64,000 nt of DNA from Chiridota heheva (GCA_020152595.1 JAIGNY010003176.1:52501-116500), one strand, 5' to 3'. Counted from the stretch's first letter, positions 35,701 to 40,250 are shown. Notes: generated by a model not told the origin, from the letters alone. Numbers and translations: made by a program.

Positions 35701-35815
35701 AAGCACCCTTTTTTCATATTATTTTTGACAGGATCTCGGAGTGCTGACCTGGGAAAATCCAAGCAAGAGAATCATGGTGATTGCACGGAAGGTCAGCGAC
35801 ATCAAGAGGTTCTGA
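2576..35815 (+). CDS. GTF2H4: General transcription factor IIH subunit 4 (p52/Tfb2), 14 coding exons
   Basis: p52 is a core TFIIH subunit. It anchors and stimulates the XPB translocase and binds p8/TTDA through its C-terminus, serving transcription initiation and nucleotide-excision repair in the nucleus. The coding exons are 2576-2703, 6420-6524, 8220-8351, 10677-10770, 13210-13301, 14461-14572, 17329-17396, 20417-20500, 22885-22936, 23923-24055, 26975-27101, 29286-29364, 31547-31608 and 35732-35815. All have GT donors and AG acceptors, and phases match at every junction except exons 7/8. Family hallmarks appear in order: [59 protein letters not shown] [63 protein letters not shown]. Length is about 447-450 residues against about 462 in human, ending shortly after KRF. 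Exon 7 lacks one base relative to the conserved reading (see exon 7). Otherwise the gene looks intact. Confidence 0.95.
3768..4401. mobile_element. Palindromic MITE-like element B, copy 1 (GTF2H4 intron 1)
   Basis: The sequence TTAAAGGAATATTCCCATGG at 3798 has its inverted match CCATGGGAATATTCCTTTAA ending at 4370. The arms extend outward to 3768 and 4401 (CTCATATTCCATAAGGAG against its complement) and inward for well over 50 bases. No ORF lies between. This is a non-autonomous DNA-element structure able to fold as one hairpin. A diverged relative lies at 16397-16930. Confidence 0.75.
4442..4930. repeat. Pyrimidine-rich CCCTGCCCC repeats flanking an AT-rich stretch
   Basis: At 4510-4590 the phrase CCCTGCCCC(T) recurs about five times, and it recurs near 4885-4910. 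A similar patch is at 15190-15260 in intron 6, so this is a dispersed, partly tandem repeat. Short frames across it are not credible genes. Confidence 0.55.
4961..6160 (+). mobile_element. 5'-truncated LINE, reverse transcriptase part, copy 1 (pseudogene)
   Basis: Non-LTR retrotransposon reverse transcriptase of the CR1/L2/jockey-like group. It begins in the finger/palm region ([16 protein letters not shown]) and has SGVPQ and the FADD catalytic box at 5252-5263, then the thumb and C-terminal region. It is nearly identical to the copy at 54225-55652. Defects compared with that copy are 5' truncation at 4961, a TAA replacing a Lys codon after DGEISDS (5147-5149), and a one-base loss near 5898 that shifts the last 60 residues. 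The 3' end carries a short GATTCAGATT tail typical of LINEs ending in simple repeats. Confidence 0.9.
6420..6524 (+). CDS. GTF2H4: GTF2H4 exon 2
   Basis: Acceptor TTCCACAG|G completes the split Arg. It encodes [19 protein letters not shown] and the following SSWVKK block, matching the p52 N-terminal domain, and ends at GA|GTAAGA. The exon length of 105 keeps the phase. Confidence 0.93.
6525..7888. other. GTF2H4 intron 2, 5' part: nothing recognised
   Basis: AT-rich intron sequence. Several short phrases recur (GACATAGTGACGAATGTGC-like near 6730 and 6775; CATTCGTCA near 6945 and 6992), but no gene or element with clear ends is visible. A C8-9 homopolymer lies near 7672. Confidence 0.5.
7889..8130 (+). 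mobile_element. tRNA-derived SINE with Deu/CORE-like central domain
   Basis: A tRNA-like head (A-box-like GCGGTGGTTAATGAG, B-box-like AGTTTTGATTCC) is followed by GTGTCCTTAAGCAAGACACT, CTTGCTCCAGTTCACTCAGC and AAAAAATGAGTTCC. This order and wording resemble the conserved centre of Deu/CORE SINEs. A GATGGACTGGCGTCCTATCC motif follows, of a kind known from fish SINEs. The assignment is by remembered consensus. It lies in GTF2H4 intron 2. Confidence 0.65.
8220..8351 (+). CDS. GTF2H4: GTF2H4 exon 3
   Basis: Acceptor TGGTTTTAG|G. It encodes the SGLRVW and [14 protein letters not shown] blocks and NLRVALLGG, the region contributing to the N-terminal winged-helix-like part of p52. The donor GG|GTGAGT splits a Gly codon. 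Confidence 0.93.
8352..9469. other. GTF2H4 intron 3, 5' part: low-complexity and unclassified repeats
   Basis: A (TTATTA)-rich run lies at 8475-8530. The phrase CTTGTCGCGGTGCCGTTAAACATCAACAAAC at 9005-9036 is the terminal 3' end of the RNase H LINE family seen in full at 41665-42490, here reduced to its last few dozen bases. No coding frame is supported. Confidence 0.5.
9470..9605 (+). mobile_element. 3' tail of an RNase H-type LINE (very short copy)
   Basis: It matches the end of the copies at 15775-16015 and 33870-35045: the pyrimidine-rich CCCCTGTTTTC, then CACAATTTGACC, TTGTTGTCATGGTGCCGTTAAG and a (CAAA)n tail. It is 5'-truncated to about 135 bases and non-coding. Confidence 0.7.
9736..10020 (+). 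mobile_element. tRNA-derived SINE, family S1, copy A (full length)
   Basis: The head CTGTGGTGTAGCGGTTATC (A box) and GGGTTCAAGCCTGGG (B box) forms a tRNA-Val/Asp-like promoter. A shared body follows (GTGCACCACAACTGGTTATC, GACATTGACTTGGTTGTCGA, TATGTCTGTCCGTACGTCGT, CGCAGGCGACGACC) and ends near TGTGTTCACTTGTCGTTGTCG. Minus-strand copies are at 21334-21535 (head lost) and 45027-45290 (full). Confidence 0.88.
10677..10770 (+). CDS. GTF2H4: GTF2H4 exon 4
   Basis: Acceptor CACAACAG|A. It encodes GGKAWS, a variable linker, then [10 protein letters not shown], and ends in phase 0 at GAG|GTAAGA. A long-inverted-repeat element begins only about 10 bases after the donor. Confidence 0.93.
10965..11130 (+). 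mobile_element. tRNA-like SINE inserted in element A copy 1
   Basis: GCTCTGTGGCAGTATGGTAA followed 40 bases later by TGGGTTTGATTTCTGG has A- and B-box spacing. The body GCCGTGGGCATCTTGACGTG and GGACGTTATAAACC resembles animal SINE bodies. It is absent from the aligned element A copies, so it is a later insertion. Boundaries are approximate. Confidence 0.55.
11357..11641. repeat. 32-bp minisatellite, about nine copies
   Basis: The unit TACTATTCCTTCTGCAGTAG + ACTGTTCACGGG repeats nine times with few changes (C/T in CTTYTGCAG; CACGG, CACAA, CATGG at the end). A related single unit (CCTTCTATAGTAGACTTACT) occurs once in element A copy 2 at about 14070-14095, so the array seems to have grown from one segment of that element. 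Confidence 0.95.
11690..13200. other. GTF2H4 intron 4 remainder: nothing recognised
   Basis: AT-rich intron with no supported gene. A plus-strand frame at 11807-12049 has no motif and unsuitable composition. Confidence 0.5.
13210..13301 (+). CDS. GTF2H4: GTF2H4 exon 5
   Basis: Acceptor CTTGGTAG|T. It encodes [10 protein letters not shown] and a helix ending SGLMKM, equivalent to the human block that follows RWEVVLHFMVG. The donor AT|GTAAGT is in phase 2. Confidence 0.92.
13648..14244. mobile_element. Long-inverted-repeat element A, copy 2 (intron 5)
   Basis: The left arm AAAAGATTAGTTCAGGGTTA through AAAATGGTGAACAAAGCATT and TATTCCGTTAA mirrors the right arm GGAATAAGATTTTTGAATGC through TTTGACCACTGAACTAATTC. 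Each arm is about 190 bases. The centre holds a G-rich run (GGGAGGGAGGGAGGGG, 14038-14059). There is no ORF. Confidence 0.8.
14461..14572 (+). CDS. GTF2H4: GTF2H4 exon 6
   Basis: Acceptor TCTCCTGCAG|G. It encodes the most conserved p52 block, [13 protein letters not shown] followed by [14 protein letters not shown]. It ends in phase 0 at GAA|GTGAGT. Confidence 0.95.
14573..15774. other. GTF2H4 intron 6, 5' part: degenerate SINE-like and C-rich repeat patches
   Basis: At 14805-14990 GAGCTGGTAGATTACTCG and a B-box-like GAGTTCTTTCCTGGGTCAGG suggest a worn tRNA-SINE. The CCACCTGCCCCTCATTGG patch at 15195-15260 matches repeats at 4510-4590. Nothing coding. Confidence 0.4.
15775..16015 (+). mobile_element. 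3' end of RNase H-type LINE (intron 6)
   Basis: AAAACCCTCTGGATAAAATG to CTCATCAAACAAAAAAAACA matches 34780-35045 of the larger copy, including the last coding codons and the 3' UTR ending in a CAAA-rich tail. It is 5'-truncated and non-coding. Confidence 0.78.
16397..16930. mobile_element. Palindromic MITE-like element B, copy 2 (intron 6)
   Basis: The left end TTAAAGGTATATTCCCATGA and inner segments such as GTTATTGCATTTCAAAGATT and ATGTGATGTCATCAAGACAA are mirrored by GACATCACATTTTACACTGT, AATCTTTAAAGTGCAGTAAC and TAGTCCTCTATCATATACTG. The extreme right end is missing. It is a relative of 3768-4401, and scattered fragments of the same arm occur near 32785, 41510 and 43620. Confidence 0.72.
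17329..17396 (+). CDS. GTF2H4: GTF2H4 exon 7, one base short of the expected frame
   Basis: Acceptor TTGTTTCAG|G and donor AAT|GTAAGT are both good. The first two-thirds reads [16 protein letters not shown] in frame. The end then matches the family (SFSTLGN) only in the neighbouring frame, so one base seems missing around CTTAGTTT at about 17372-17378. The exon is 68 bases where 69 would preserve phase 0 into exon 8. With the normal exon 8 acceptor the frame hits TGA at 20436-20438. Causes could be an assembly indel, a mutant allele, or a real change compensated at exon 8 (see there). Confidence 0.88.
17478..17876. mobile_element. PIF/Harbinger-like MITE, copy 1 (intron 7)
   Basis: The terminal inverted repeats are about 45 bases: GGCCGTAACACACAGAACAC ... 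GGCGAGCGATTTTTTA against TAAAAAATCGCTAGCCGC ... GGTGTGTTATTGCC. Flanking TAA/TAA trinucleotides and GG-starting termini fit PIF/Harbinger target-site habits. There is no ORF. A second copy is at 60375-60720. Confidence 0.7.
18041..19641. mobile_element. Long-inverted-repeat element A, copy 3, with about 1 kb inserted (intron 7)
   Basis: The left end TTAAAGGATTTGTTCAGTGG and right end CACTGAACTAATCCTTTAA are inverted. After GGACTTTAA (about 18092) unrelated sequence intervenes until the arm resumes with CGAAACAAAATTGTGAAGAA near 19173. The insert contains a tandem tRNA-like pair (18490-18680). The ends keep TTAA on both sides. Confidence 0.78.
18490..18680 (-). repeat. Tandem pair of degenerate tRNA-Val(AAC)-like sequences
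   Basis: Two roughly 94-base direct copies. Read on the minus strand each has TATGTAGTGCGGAGGA (A-box-like), GCTAACACGCGAG (resembling the Val anticodon arm, AAC) and a B-box-like GGTTCAATTCTCACC or its variant. Stem pairing is poor, so functional tRNA genes are unlikely. They look like SINE heads or tRNA pseudogenes. Confidence 0.55.
20090..20300. repeat. Low-complexity block: G-run, GCCAAAATTGGCTGG repeats, T-runs
   Basis: A G-rich run at 20092-20108 is followed by about four copies of an 18-20 base phrase ATGCCAAAATTGGCTGGAAA (20138-20210), then poly-T and poly-C. The frames open on both strands here are artefacts of the repeat. Similar wording (AATGGCCCAAAAATGAA) occurs at 49150-49390. 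Confidence 0.7.
20417..20500 (+). CDS. GTF2H4: GTF2H4 exon 8, with an alternative acceptor 8 bases inside
   Basis: Acceptor TGTTACAG|G starts [14 protein letters not shown] and continues to LGLVFQRK, the family reading. A second AG at 20423-20424 (GATTACAG|T) would drop 8 bases. It would then exactly absorb the one-base shortage of exon 7, giving an intact frame with about eight altered residues at the junction. The donor is AAG|GTATCT. Confidence 0.92.
20770..21890 (+). pseudogene. Decayed LINE reverse-transcriptase C-terminal fragment, split by a SINE (intron 8)
   Basis: Broken frames read [19 protein letters not shown] and [13 protein letters not shown], then [13 protein letters not shown], then LEYAIQA and [19 protein letters not shown]. 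These are typical of the thumb/C-terminal half of CR1/jockey-type reverse transcriptases. Multiple stops and frameshifts are present. A SINE at 21334-21535 interrupts it, with 13-base target duplications on either side. Confidence 0.75.
21334..21535 (-). mobile_element. SINE family S1, copy B (head-truncated), nested in a LINE
   Basis: The minus-strand body matches copies A and C from TGCCAGTGCACCACAACTG to the GTGTTCACTCGTCGTTGTCG tail, but the tRNA head is missing. It is flanked by AGTACATGGCGAT (21321-21333) and AGCACATGGCGAT (21536-21548), a 13-base target duplication with one mismatch. The LINE reading frame resumes directly after it. Confidence 0.88.
21945..22884. other. GTF2H4 intron 8, 3' part: LINE tail end, otherwise nothing recognised
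   Basis: GACTGTCACAGTGCCGTTAA + ACCTCAAC at 21955-21985 is the extreme 3' end of the RNase H LINE family. A 150-codon plus-strand frame (21900-22352) overlaps it and has no recognisable motif. I regard it as chance. Confidence 0.45.
22885..22936 (+). CDS. GTF2H4: GTF2H4 exon 9
   Basis: Acceptor TTATTTCCAG|A. It encodes [17 protein letters not shown], matching the human block of basic residues followed by YYPTRLAINL. It ends in phase 1 at G|GTATAG. Confidence 0.92.
23006..23579. mobile_element. Long-inverted-repeat element A, copy 4 (intron 9)
   Basis: TTAAAGGGTTAGTTCAGTGG at the left and TTGACTACTGTAGTAAGCCTTTAA at the right bound arms of about 190 bases. The arms carry AAACAAAATGGTGAAGAGAG, TTATTCCGTTAAGGAG and AGACTAGTTGTGATGTCACA, with complements in the right arm. 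It is one of the cleanest copies. There is no ORF. Confidence 0.88.
23923..24055 (+). CDS. GTF2H4: GTF2H4 exon 10
   Basis: Acceptor TGTTTTGCAG|G. It encodes a short variable loop and then [18 protein letters not shown] and FSQMLYR, the XPB-contacting middle region of p52. It ends in phase 2 at AG|GTAAGA. Confidence 0.95.
24056..25037. other. GTF2H4 intron 10, 5' part: AT-rich, no gene recognised
   Basis: A-rich sequence with AGCAAAAGCAAAAAG-type runs at 24230-24420. GCACAAGCTTACTGCAGGGTCGC at 24982-25004 has a close match, GCACAAGCTTACCACAGGGTCGC, at 26281-26303 on the other side of the MITE. This suggests a flanking duplication or a larger composite element. Confidence 0.45.
25040..26247. 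mobile_element. Tc1/mariner-like MITE, copy 1, carrying a large minisatellite
   Basis: The terminal inverted repeats CAATCTTGGACAA and TTGTCCAAGATTG match those of the shorter copy at 53093-53508, which has TA on both sides. The non-repetitive body (GAAACACTTAGTGAAAATAT, CAACATTGAAAAGGGAGAGG and others) also matches. The difference in size, about 1.2 kb against 0.4 kb, is almost wholly the 26-bp array. Confidence 0.85.
25401..26214. repeat. 26-bp minisatellite, about 31 copies
   Basis: The unit ATAACACTATAACATATGTA + GTTCTC (with TTTTC, TTCCC and ACACCTTAACAT variants) runs for about 810 bases. Variant units recur in the same order (CACCTTAAC, then AATACTATAACATTT, then GTTTTC) at about 25612, 25690, 25848 and 25950, so there is a higher-order repeat of several units. 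The homologous MITE at 53093-53508 has just one unit. Confidence 0.95.
26470..26970. repeat. TGTGACA-rich degenerate repeats (intron 10)
   Basis: The heptamer TGTGACA or TTGTGACAAAATG recurs at least ten times between 26515 and 26870, without a regular period. Minus-strand frames through it are Thr/Val/His-rich artefacts. Confidence 0.55.
26975..27101 (+). CDS. GTF2H4: GTF2H4 exon 11
   Basis: Acceptor TATTTTCAG|A. It encodes [19 protein letters not shown] and then [18 protein letters not shown]. It ends in phase 0 at AAG|GTGAGT. This donor is the first of three tandem copies (see repeat at 27087-27240). Confidence 0.95.
27087..27240 (+). repeat. Exon 11 5' splice site tandemly triplicated
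   Basis: Three copies of about 50 bases, each containing GCCAAG|GTGAGTGT then TTGTATTACTATYCAACTGA. Donor positions are 27102 (used in my model), 27153 and 27203. The first copy includes the last coding bases of exon 11. Use of the second or third donor would retain an in-frame TGA (in AACTGAGG at 27126-27133), truncating the protein. Confidence 0.93.
27241..28285. other. GTF2H4 intron 11, middle: nothing recognised
   Basis: Ordinary AT-rich intron. A more CpG-rich patch (27830-27970, for example GCAACCGCGCGCATTCACCC) stands out but carries no recognisable motif or frame. Confidence 0.45.
28286..28993. mobile_element. Long-inverted-repeat element A, copy 5 (intron 11)
   Basis: The ends TTAAAGGATTAGTTTAGTGG and CCACTGAACTAATCCTTTAA are near-perfect inverted repeats with TTAA at both limits. 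About 120 bases of the left arm are duplicated internally (GTAGAAATGACTGGTGTAGT at 28421 and 28552), making this copy longer than copy 4. There is no ORF. Confidence 0.88.
29286..29364 (+). CDS. GTF2H4: GTF2H4 exon 12
   Basis: Acceptor TTTTCAG|A. It encodes [19 protein letters not shown] and RITYTP, at the start of the C-terminal region that leads into the p8/Tfb5-binding domain. The donor G|GTGAGT is in phase 1. Confidence 0.94.
29785..31250. repeat. Diverged tandem repeat of about 270-300 bp, five copies (intron 12)
   Basis: It begins with a short palindrome GGTTCCGATG...CATCAGGAACC. The phrase GCTTGTAAAYAYRGTATCTC + AAGAA, then CACAGATAGCCCATG, then TTAATATGCAKAGTGGGCGG recurs starting near 29868, 30160, 30414, 30717 and 31000. 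The same palindromic opening occurs alone at 41464 and 43717, so this family is dispersed. Confidence 0.82.
31547..31608 (+). CDS. GTF2H4: GTF2H4 exon 13
   Basis: Acceptor CATTTTACAG|G. It encodes [20 protein letters not shown], part of the p8/Tfb5-binding domain. It ends in phase 0 at AGG|GTAAGA. Confidence 0.93.
31860..32145 (-). mobile_element. tRNA-derived SINE, second family (intron 13)
   Basis: On the minus strand from 32145 the head GCAGGTAGCTCAGTTGGCTG (good A box) and CCCAGGTTCGAG (good B box) looks tRNA-like. A body follows, through GCAGAGGTTTGTATCCCACC to GGTAGGAGTTTTACCTCCAG. It is unrelated in wording to the S1 family. Confidence 0.75.
32290..33580. repeat. Dispersed unclassified repeats (intron 13)
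   Basis: 32850-33110 (GAAAAGTTTCCCTTTGAGCC ... CACTCATCCATGTTAGGTGTCTT) recurs as its reverse complement at 42540-42800. 32523-32575 (ATTTTTGACACCTTTATTTA) recurs inverted at 9675-9732, next to SINE copy A. Neither has recognisable coding content. The rest shows nothing. Confidence 0.6.
33870..35045 (+). pseudogene. RNase H-bearing LINE (I/Nimb-like), 3' portion, frameshifted
   Basis: Joined across frames it shows an RNase H domain with all four acidic positions: [10 protein letters not shown] at about 34049, [26 protein letters not shown], and [20 protein letters not shown] tail follows with [13 protein letters not shown], a Cys/His motif typical of the C-terminus of RNase H LINEs. The 3' UTR ends GTGGTGCTGTTAACCCTTAT and CAAACAAAG repeats. 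At least three frameshifts make it non-functional. It sits in GTF2H4 intron 13 in sense orientation. Confidence 0.85.
35046..35690 (+). pseudogene. LINE reverse-transcriptase C-terminal fragment (second type)
   Basis: A 134-codon frame (35067-35471) begins [19 protein letters not shown] and includes [20 protein letters not shown], then a region rich in Lys/Asn. This resembles the thumb/connection region of CR1/L2-type reverse transcriptases (RIKLLYSLVLPHLTYA-like). It ends in an A/T-rich tail with AAATAAATAAAA. It is 5'-truncated, so the catalytic palm is absent. It adjoins the RNase H LINE directly. Confidence 0.65.
35732..35815 (+). CDS. GTF2H4: GTF2H4 exon 14 (stop codon)
   Basis: Acceptor TTTTTGACAG|G. 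It encodes [17 protein letters not shown] and VSDIKRF, then TGA at 35813-35815. The human protein continues about eight more residues past the equivalent Phe, a variable basic tail. No AATAAA signal is evident in the next kilobase, so the 3' end is unplaced. Confidence 0.93.
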   Translation, partial: DLGVLTWENPSKRIMVIARKVSDIKRF

Positions 35816-36044
35816 AGGCGACAGAAGAAGGGTCAGTCCATCTGATCAGGTATCACCCTAAGCAAGAATATGGGTCTCTCATTGGTTGATCTGGAAGAAA
35901 AGAAGACACGATGATCATCAAAGCTTTCACTTGATAAAAGCTCTATAGCAGATTGGTGTACAGATTGAACTAGGTGGTTTGATGGAGGATACGTGTAATA
36001 AGTGTGCAGCATAATATCATTGCCGGGTGTAAAAGTGAAGTCGC

Positions 36045-36330
36045 AGTGTGTACAATACATAGAATGAACGATATGTAATGTGAAGGATATGTAGTATGAA
36101 TGATGCATAGTATGAACGATAAATAGTATAAACGATGCATAGTATAAATGATATGTAGTATAAACATTATGTAATGTGAAGGATGTGTAGTATGAACGAC
36201 GTCGCAGTATGAACTATAAGTAGTGTGAACGGCAATTACTATGAACGATTTTATGTAGCATGAAAAACGCGTTGTATGAAAGATACATAGTTTGAACGAT
36301 AAGTAGTATGAACGATACTGTCAATACATG
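36045..36330. repeat. Degenerate ~20-bp tandem repeat just after GTF2H4
   Basis: A short phrase AGTATGAACGATA(T)GT recurs about 13 times with drift. It begins about 230 bases after the GTF2H4 stop, and so may lie in the 3' UTR. Confidence 0.75.
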
Positions 36331-36392
36331 CTATGCATAACAGATGAAAGGCATATATTGCCTGAGATTCTGGACCTGGATTTCACTTAAGT

Positions 36393-36865
36393 TAAGATGT
36401 ATTAATCTGCATTATTGTGAAGATGAGAAAGGCTTGTTACATCTATGCTTTTCAATTAAGATGATGCTTTAGTCTGCATTATTGTTAAGATAAGAAAGGC
36501 TTGTTATGTCTACGCTTTTCAGTTAAGATGATGATGCTTTAGTCTGCATTATTCTTAAGATGAGAAAGGCTTGTTATGTCTATGCTTTTCAGGTTAGATG
36601 ATGCTTTAGTCTGCATCATTGTTGAGATGAGAAAGGCTTGTTATGTCTATGCTTTTCAGTTAAGATGATGCTTTAGTCTGCATCATTGTTAAGATGAGAA
36701 AGGCTTGTTATGTCTATGCTTTTCAGGTTAGATGATGCTTTAGTCTGCATCACTGTTGAGATGAGAAAGGCTTGTTATGTCTATGCTTTTCAGTTAAGAT
36801 GATGCTTTAGTCTGCATCATTGTTAAGATGAGAAAGGCTTGTTATGTCTATGCTTTTTATTTAAA
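36393..36865. repeat. 67-bp tandem repeat, seven copies, dimeric pattern
   Basis: The unit GATGCTTTAGTCTGCATCAT + TGTTAAGATGAGAAAGGCTT + GTTATGTCTATGCTTTTCAG repeats seven times. Copies alternate between CAGTTAAGATG with GTTAAGATGAG and CAGGTTAGATG with GTTGAGATGAG in the last part, showing two-unit duplication. It is probably in or near the GTF2H4 3' UTR. Confidence 0.95.
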
Positions 36866-37065
36866 GGACTATGGATATCTAGCAGATTTAAGATATGTGA
36901 AAGAGCATGAAAATCTGACTGGAATAGTTTTGTAGAATTTGTAAAAAAGTATAGCTATGCCACTAGATGAAGGACTCATGTATTTGAACTATTGGATCAT
37001 ACATAGAGTAAATAATCTTGAAAGCTCCAATTATATTATTTCTTCCATAAGTGGGGGTCCATTAC

Positions 37066-38560
37066 CTAAACCTTCATTCTCACCATGCCAGGAGGCGCAT
37101 GAGACCCGGACATCAACTCTCCTCCCAATTCACTTCTTTCATCTGCTCTCCTTCTTACATCAGTCCACGATCTCCACCCTGCTCTGTCTCTCTCATTCTC
37201 AACCATTCTCCTCCATGTCATCTTAGGCCTTCCCACGTTCCTATGCCCTTCTGGTTTCCACCCCAAAGCTATGGTGCGATCATCATTTATTTCTCTTCTT
37301 GAAACATGTCTGATCCACTTCCATCTTCTTCTTTCATCACTTTTTGTATCTCTGCTATCTCTATCACTCGTTCATTCGTCACCATTTGTTGCCATCTGAT
37401 TCTCAGAATCTTCCTTAAACATCTGAACTGGATAGTGCCCATCTTCTTTTCATCTCTCTTTGTCAGTTTCCATGTTTCACATCCGTATAATAGCACAGGC
37501 AGTACCAATGTCCTGTACGACTTGATTTTCACCTTTCTTCCAATGCTTGAGGAACTGGCTTTGGCCATTCTGTTGTGAATGTCCTTAGCTCCTCCTCCAT
37601 TGGCAGTTAACGTTGCTCCAAGGTATACAAAGTCCTCTAAATCCTCAACTTCTTCACTTCCTACTTTGATCTTTTCCTTCCTTTTGCTATCTATCCTCAT
37701 ACTCTTACATTTCTTATAGTTGAGCTTCAGTTTAACTCCGCCGGCTTCTTCCACGATCACCCCCGGCTTCTTCCACGATCACCTCCGTCTTATTGTGTAT
37801 GTGATCAAACTTTGTTGATAGTAGTGCTATATTGTCAGCAAAATGTAAATCTTCTAGCATTAAGATAAAATTCTATTGAATACCTGTTCTCTTCCCCTCC
37901 ATCACTCTCCTCATCACCCAATCAATCGTTAACAGAAAAAGAAATCCAGACATCACACACCCCTGCTTAACCCCTAACTTTACCAAGAAACACTCCGTAA
38001 CATCTCCATCCTCTATCACTGCACAATCAGGTCCTCGTACATTGCCTTCACCAACCCAATTATCTTTGTTGGTATTCCATATTCTCTCATAATATGCCAT
38101 AAGCTCTCTCTGTTCACGCACTCAAAAGCTTTTTCAAAGTTGACAAAGTGTATATACATTGTCGTGTTCCATTCATTAGCTTGTTCGATAATGCTTCATA
38201 GAATGAATATATGGTACTTCTATTCCTCCTGCTTGTTCCTTCCTCAGTGCACTGTGTACTCCGTCTCTTATTCTGGCGATCAGAATTCTTCCCAAAACCT
38301 TACTGAATACTGGCAGCAAGGTCACCCCTCTCCAGCTAGAGCATTTTCTCACTTTTCTTGGGGATTCTGACAATGAGTCCCATCTTCCATACCTTTGGTT
38401 TTCTTTCCTCACTCCATTCTTTGCGAAAAAGGTCCTCCAGTGCTTCGCATGTTCTGTCCAGGTCTACTTTTAGCATTTCAACAGTAACTTTATCGATCAC
38501 AGGAGCTTTTCTATCACGCATGACCTGCTTTTCTGATTTCTAGTCTTCAAGGTTCCTCAA
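37066..38560 (-). pseudogene. Decayed RTE-like LINE reverse transcriptase
   Basis: Minus-strand broken frames show, in order, RDRKAPVIDKVTVEMLK (entry to the RT domain, 38521), WRGVTLLPVFSKVLGRIL (38340), LGVKQGCVMSGFLFLL (37960), HFADNIALLSTKFDH (37850), then VYLGATLTANGG, LVLPVLLYGCETWKLT and the C-terminal GHRNVGRPKMTWRRMVENER (37250). This is the RTE-like 'craniofacial development protein 2-like' arrangement. Many frameshifts are present. The usual FADD box reads FADN, so the second catalytic Asp is lost as well. Confidence 0.85.
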
Positions 38561-38649
38561 TGTTGATATATTAGTTGTTATCATGCCAGTTCTGGTGCTC
38601 CCTGAAAATAGGAGGGTTATTTGGTTCCTCTCTGTTAAGTACCTCTTCC

Positions 38650-39345
38650 AAAGTACTCTCTCCACCTGTCTAATCTTCCTTGTTTTAGTTTCAGCACCAC
38701 ACTATCATTAAGTACCTCTCCAAAGTGCTCTCTCCACCTGTCCAGTCTTTCTTGTTTTCCTTTCAGCACCACACCATTATTAAGTATCTCTCCAAAGTTC
38801 TCTCTCCACCTGTCCAGTCTTTCTTGTTTTCCTTTCAGCACCACACCATTATTAAGTACCTCTCCAAAGTTCTGTCTCCACCTGTCCAGTCTTTCTTGTT
38901 TTCCTTTCAGCACCACACCATTATTAAGTACCTCTCCAAAGTTCTGTCTCCACCTGTCCAGTCTTTCTTGTTTTCCTTTCAGCACCACACCATTATTAAG
39001 TACCTTTCCAAAGTTCTGTCTCCACCTGTCCAGTCTTTCTTGTTTTCCTTTCAGCACCACACCTTTATTAAGTACCTCTCCAAAGTTCTCTCTACACCTG
39101 TCCAGTCTTTCTTGTTTTCTTTTCAGCACCACACCATTATTAAGTACCTTTCCAAAGTGCTCTCTCCACCTGTCCAGTCTTTCTTGTTTTCCTTTCAGCA
39201 CCACACCTTTATTAAGTACCTCTCCAAAGTTCTCTCTACACCTGTCCAGTCTTTCTTGTTTTCTTTTCAGCACCACACCATTATTAAGTACCTCTCCAAA
39301 GTTCTCTCTCCACCTGTCCAGTCTTTCTTGTTTCCAACCTTAACT
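38650..39345 (-). repeat. 72-bp tandem array, about ten copies, derived from LINE coding sequence
   Basis: Each 72-base unit encodes, on the minus strand, KQERLDRWREHFGEVLNNG with VVLKG. This is the linker preceding the RT domain in RTE-like elements, where a DRW..HF.EVLN motif normally occurs once. As 72 is divisible by three, frames stay open on both strands (213 and 222 codons), mimicking repeat proteins. Copies alternate HFGKVLNNG and NFGEVLNKG types, indicating multi-unit duplication. It lies just upstream of the LINE remnant at 37066-38560. Confidence 0.92.
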
Positions 39346-39715
39346 CGCATTTTTAAGCCTAACATAAATATAAGCCCCAGTCCGTTACTCTAGCCGCGAG
39401 GCTTGAGTTTACCAGTTAGTACAACGTGAAGGTAGGGGTTGAGCTGTGAGTAGAGAGGCGATTATGGGCAGGTAGGTTTACGTAATTGCTAACTACACAT
39501 ACAGCTATTAGAGTGTATACTGAAAGAAGAGTGAACAGTAAGGGGAGGCGTGCAGAAGAAGAATTACAAAGCAATCAGCAGAAATATAAAAAGACCAGCT
39601 GGAGTTGCTCATCTACACATTTACTAACTAAGTGGGGGTTGGCAGGTTAAATTTAGCTAGCCTGTATAGGTAAGGAAGATTTTTGTAAAGGGGACAGTTT
39701 TGTACATTGTCAGTT
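39345..39715. other. Unclassified stretch, possibly LINE 5' region
   Basis: No coding frame of note. Because it lies upstream (minus strand) of the array it may be the 5' part of the decayed LINE. Confidence 0.3.
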
Positions 39716-39719
39716 ACAT

Positions 39720-40250
39720 CTGAAGGATGGTCTCGCTTTTAATTTGCTGCCTTGTTTAAGCCTCTAATCAAGAGAGAAAAAATGGCCACAGCCTGATATC
39801 ATTGGACAGAGAAGGATGGTTTCACTTTTGATTTGCTGCCTTGTTTGAGCCTTTAATCAATAGATAGAAAATGGCCACAGCCTGATATCATTGGACAGAG
39901 AAAAATGGTTTCGCTTTTAATTTACTGCCTTGTTTGGGCCTCCAATCAATAGTTAAAAAATGGCCACAGCCTGATATCATTGGACAGAGAAGGACAGTTT
40001 TGCTTTTGATTTTCTGTCTTGTTTAAGCTTCTAATCAACAGATAAAAAATGGCCACAACCCAGTAACATGCTGGCTTGGCGATCAACCAATCCATGATAG
40101 GTGGGCCAGAGGTAAAGAGGCCGGTAGGCCGACCCACATTGGCAAATTCCCGACACTAAGAGCTTCTGGAGGCAGGTCTGTCCCCTGGAGTGGTAGATTA
40201 ATTTTGCCCAGCATGCTCCTGCCACAGCCTGATATCATTGGACAGATAGC
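39720..40250. repeat. ~88-bp tandem repeat, four copies plus a partial
   Basis: The unit AAATGGCCACAGCCTGATATCATTGGACAGAGAAGG + ATGGTTTCGCTTTTAATTTG + CTGCCTTGTTTGAGCC repeats from 39720 to about 40060. A further CCACAGCCTGATATCATTGGACAG occurs at 40212-40245 after an unrelated 150-base insert. Confidence 0.9.

Noticed and set aside
38635..39393. 213- and 222-codon repeat proteins on opposite strands
   Set aside because: Both are read from the 72-bp array. The minus-strand reading is a LINE linker, the plus-strand one its shadow.
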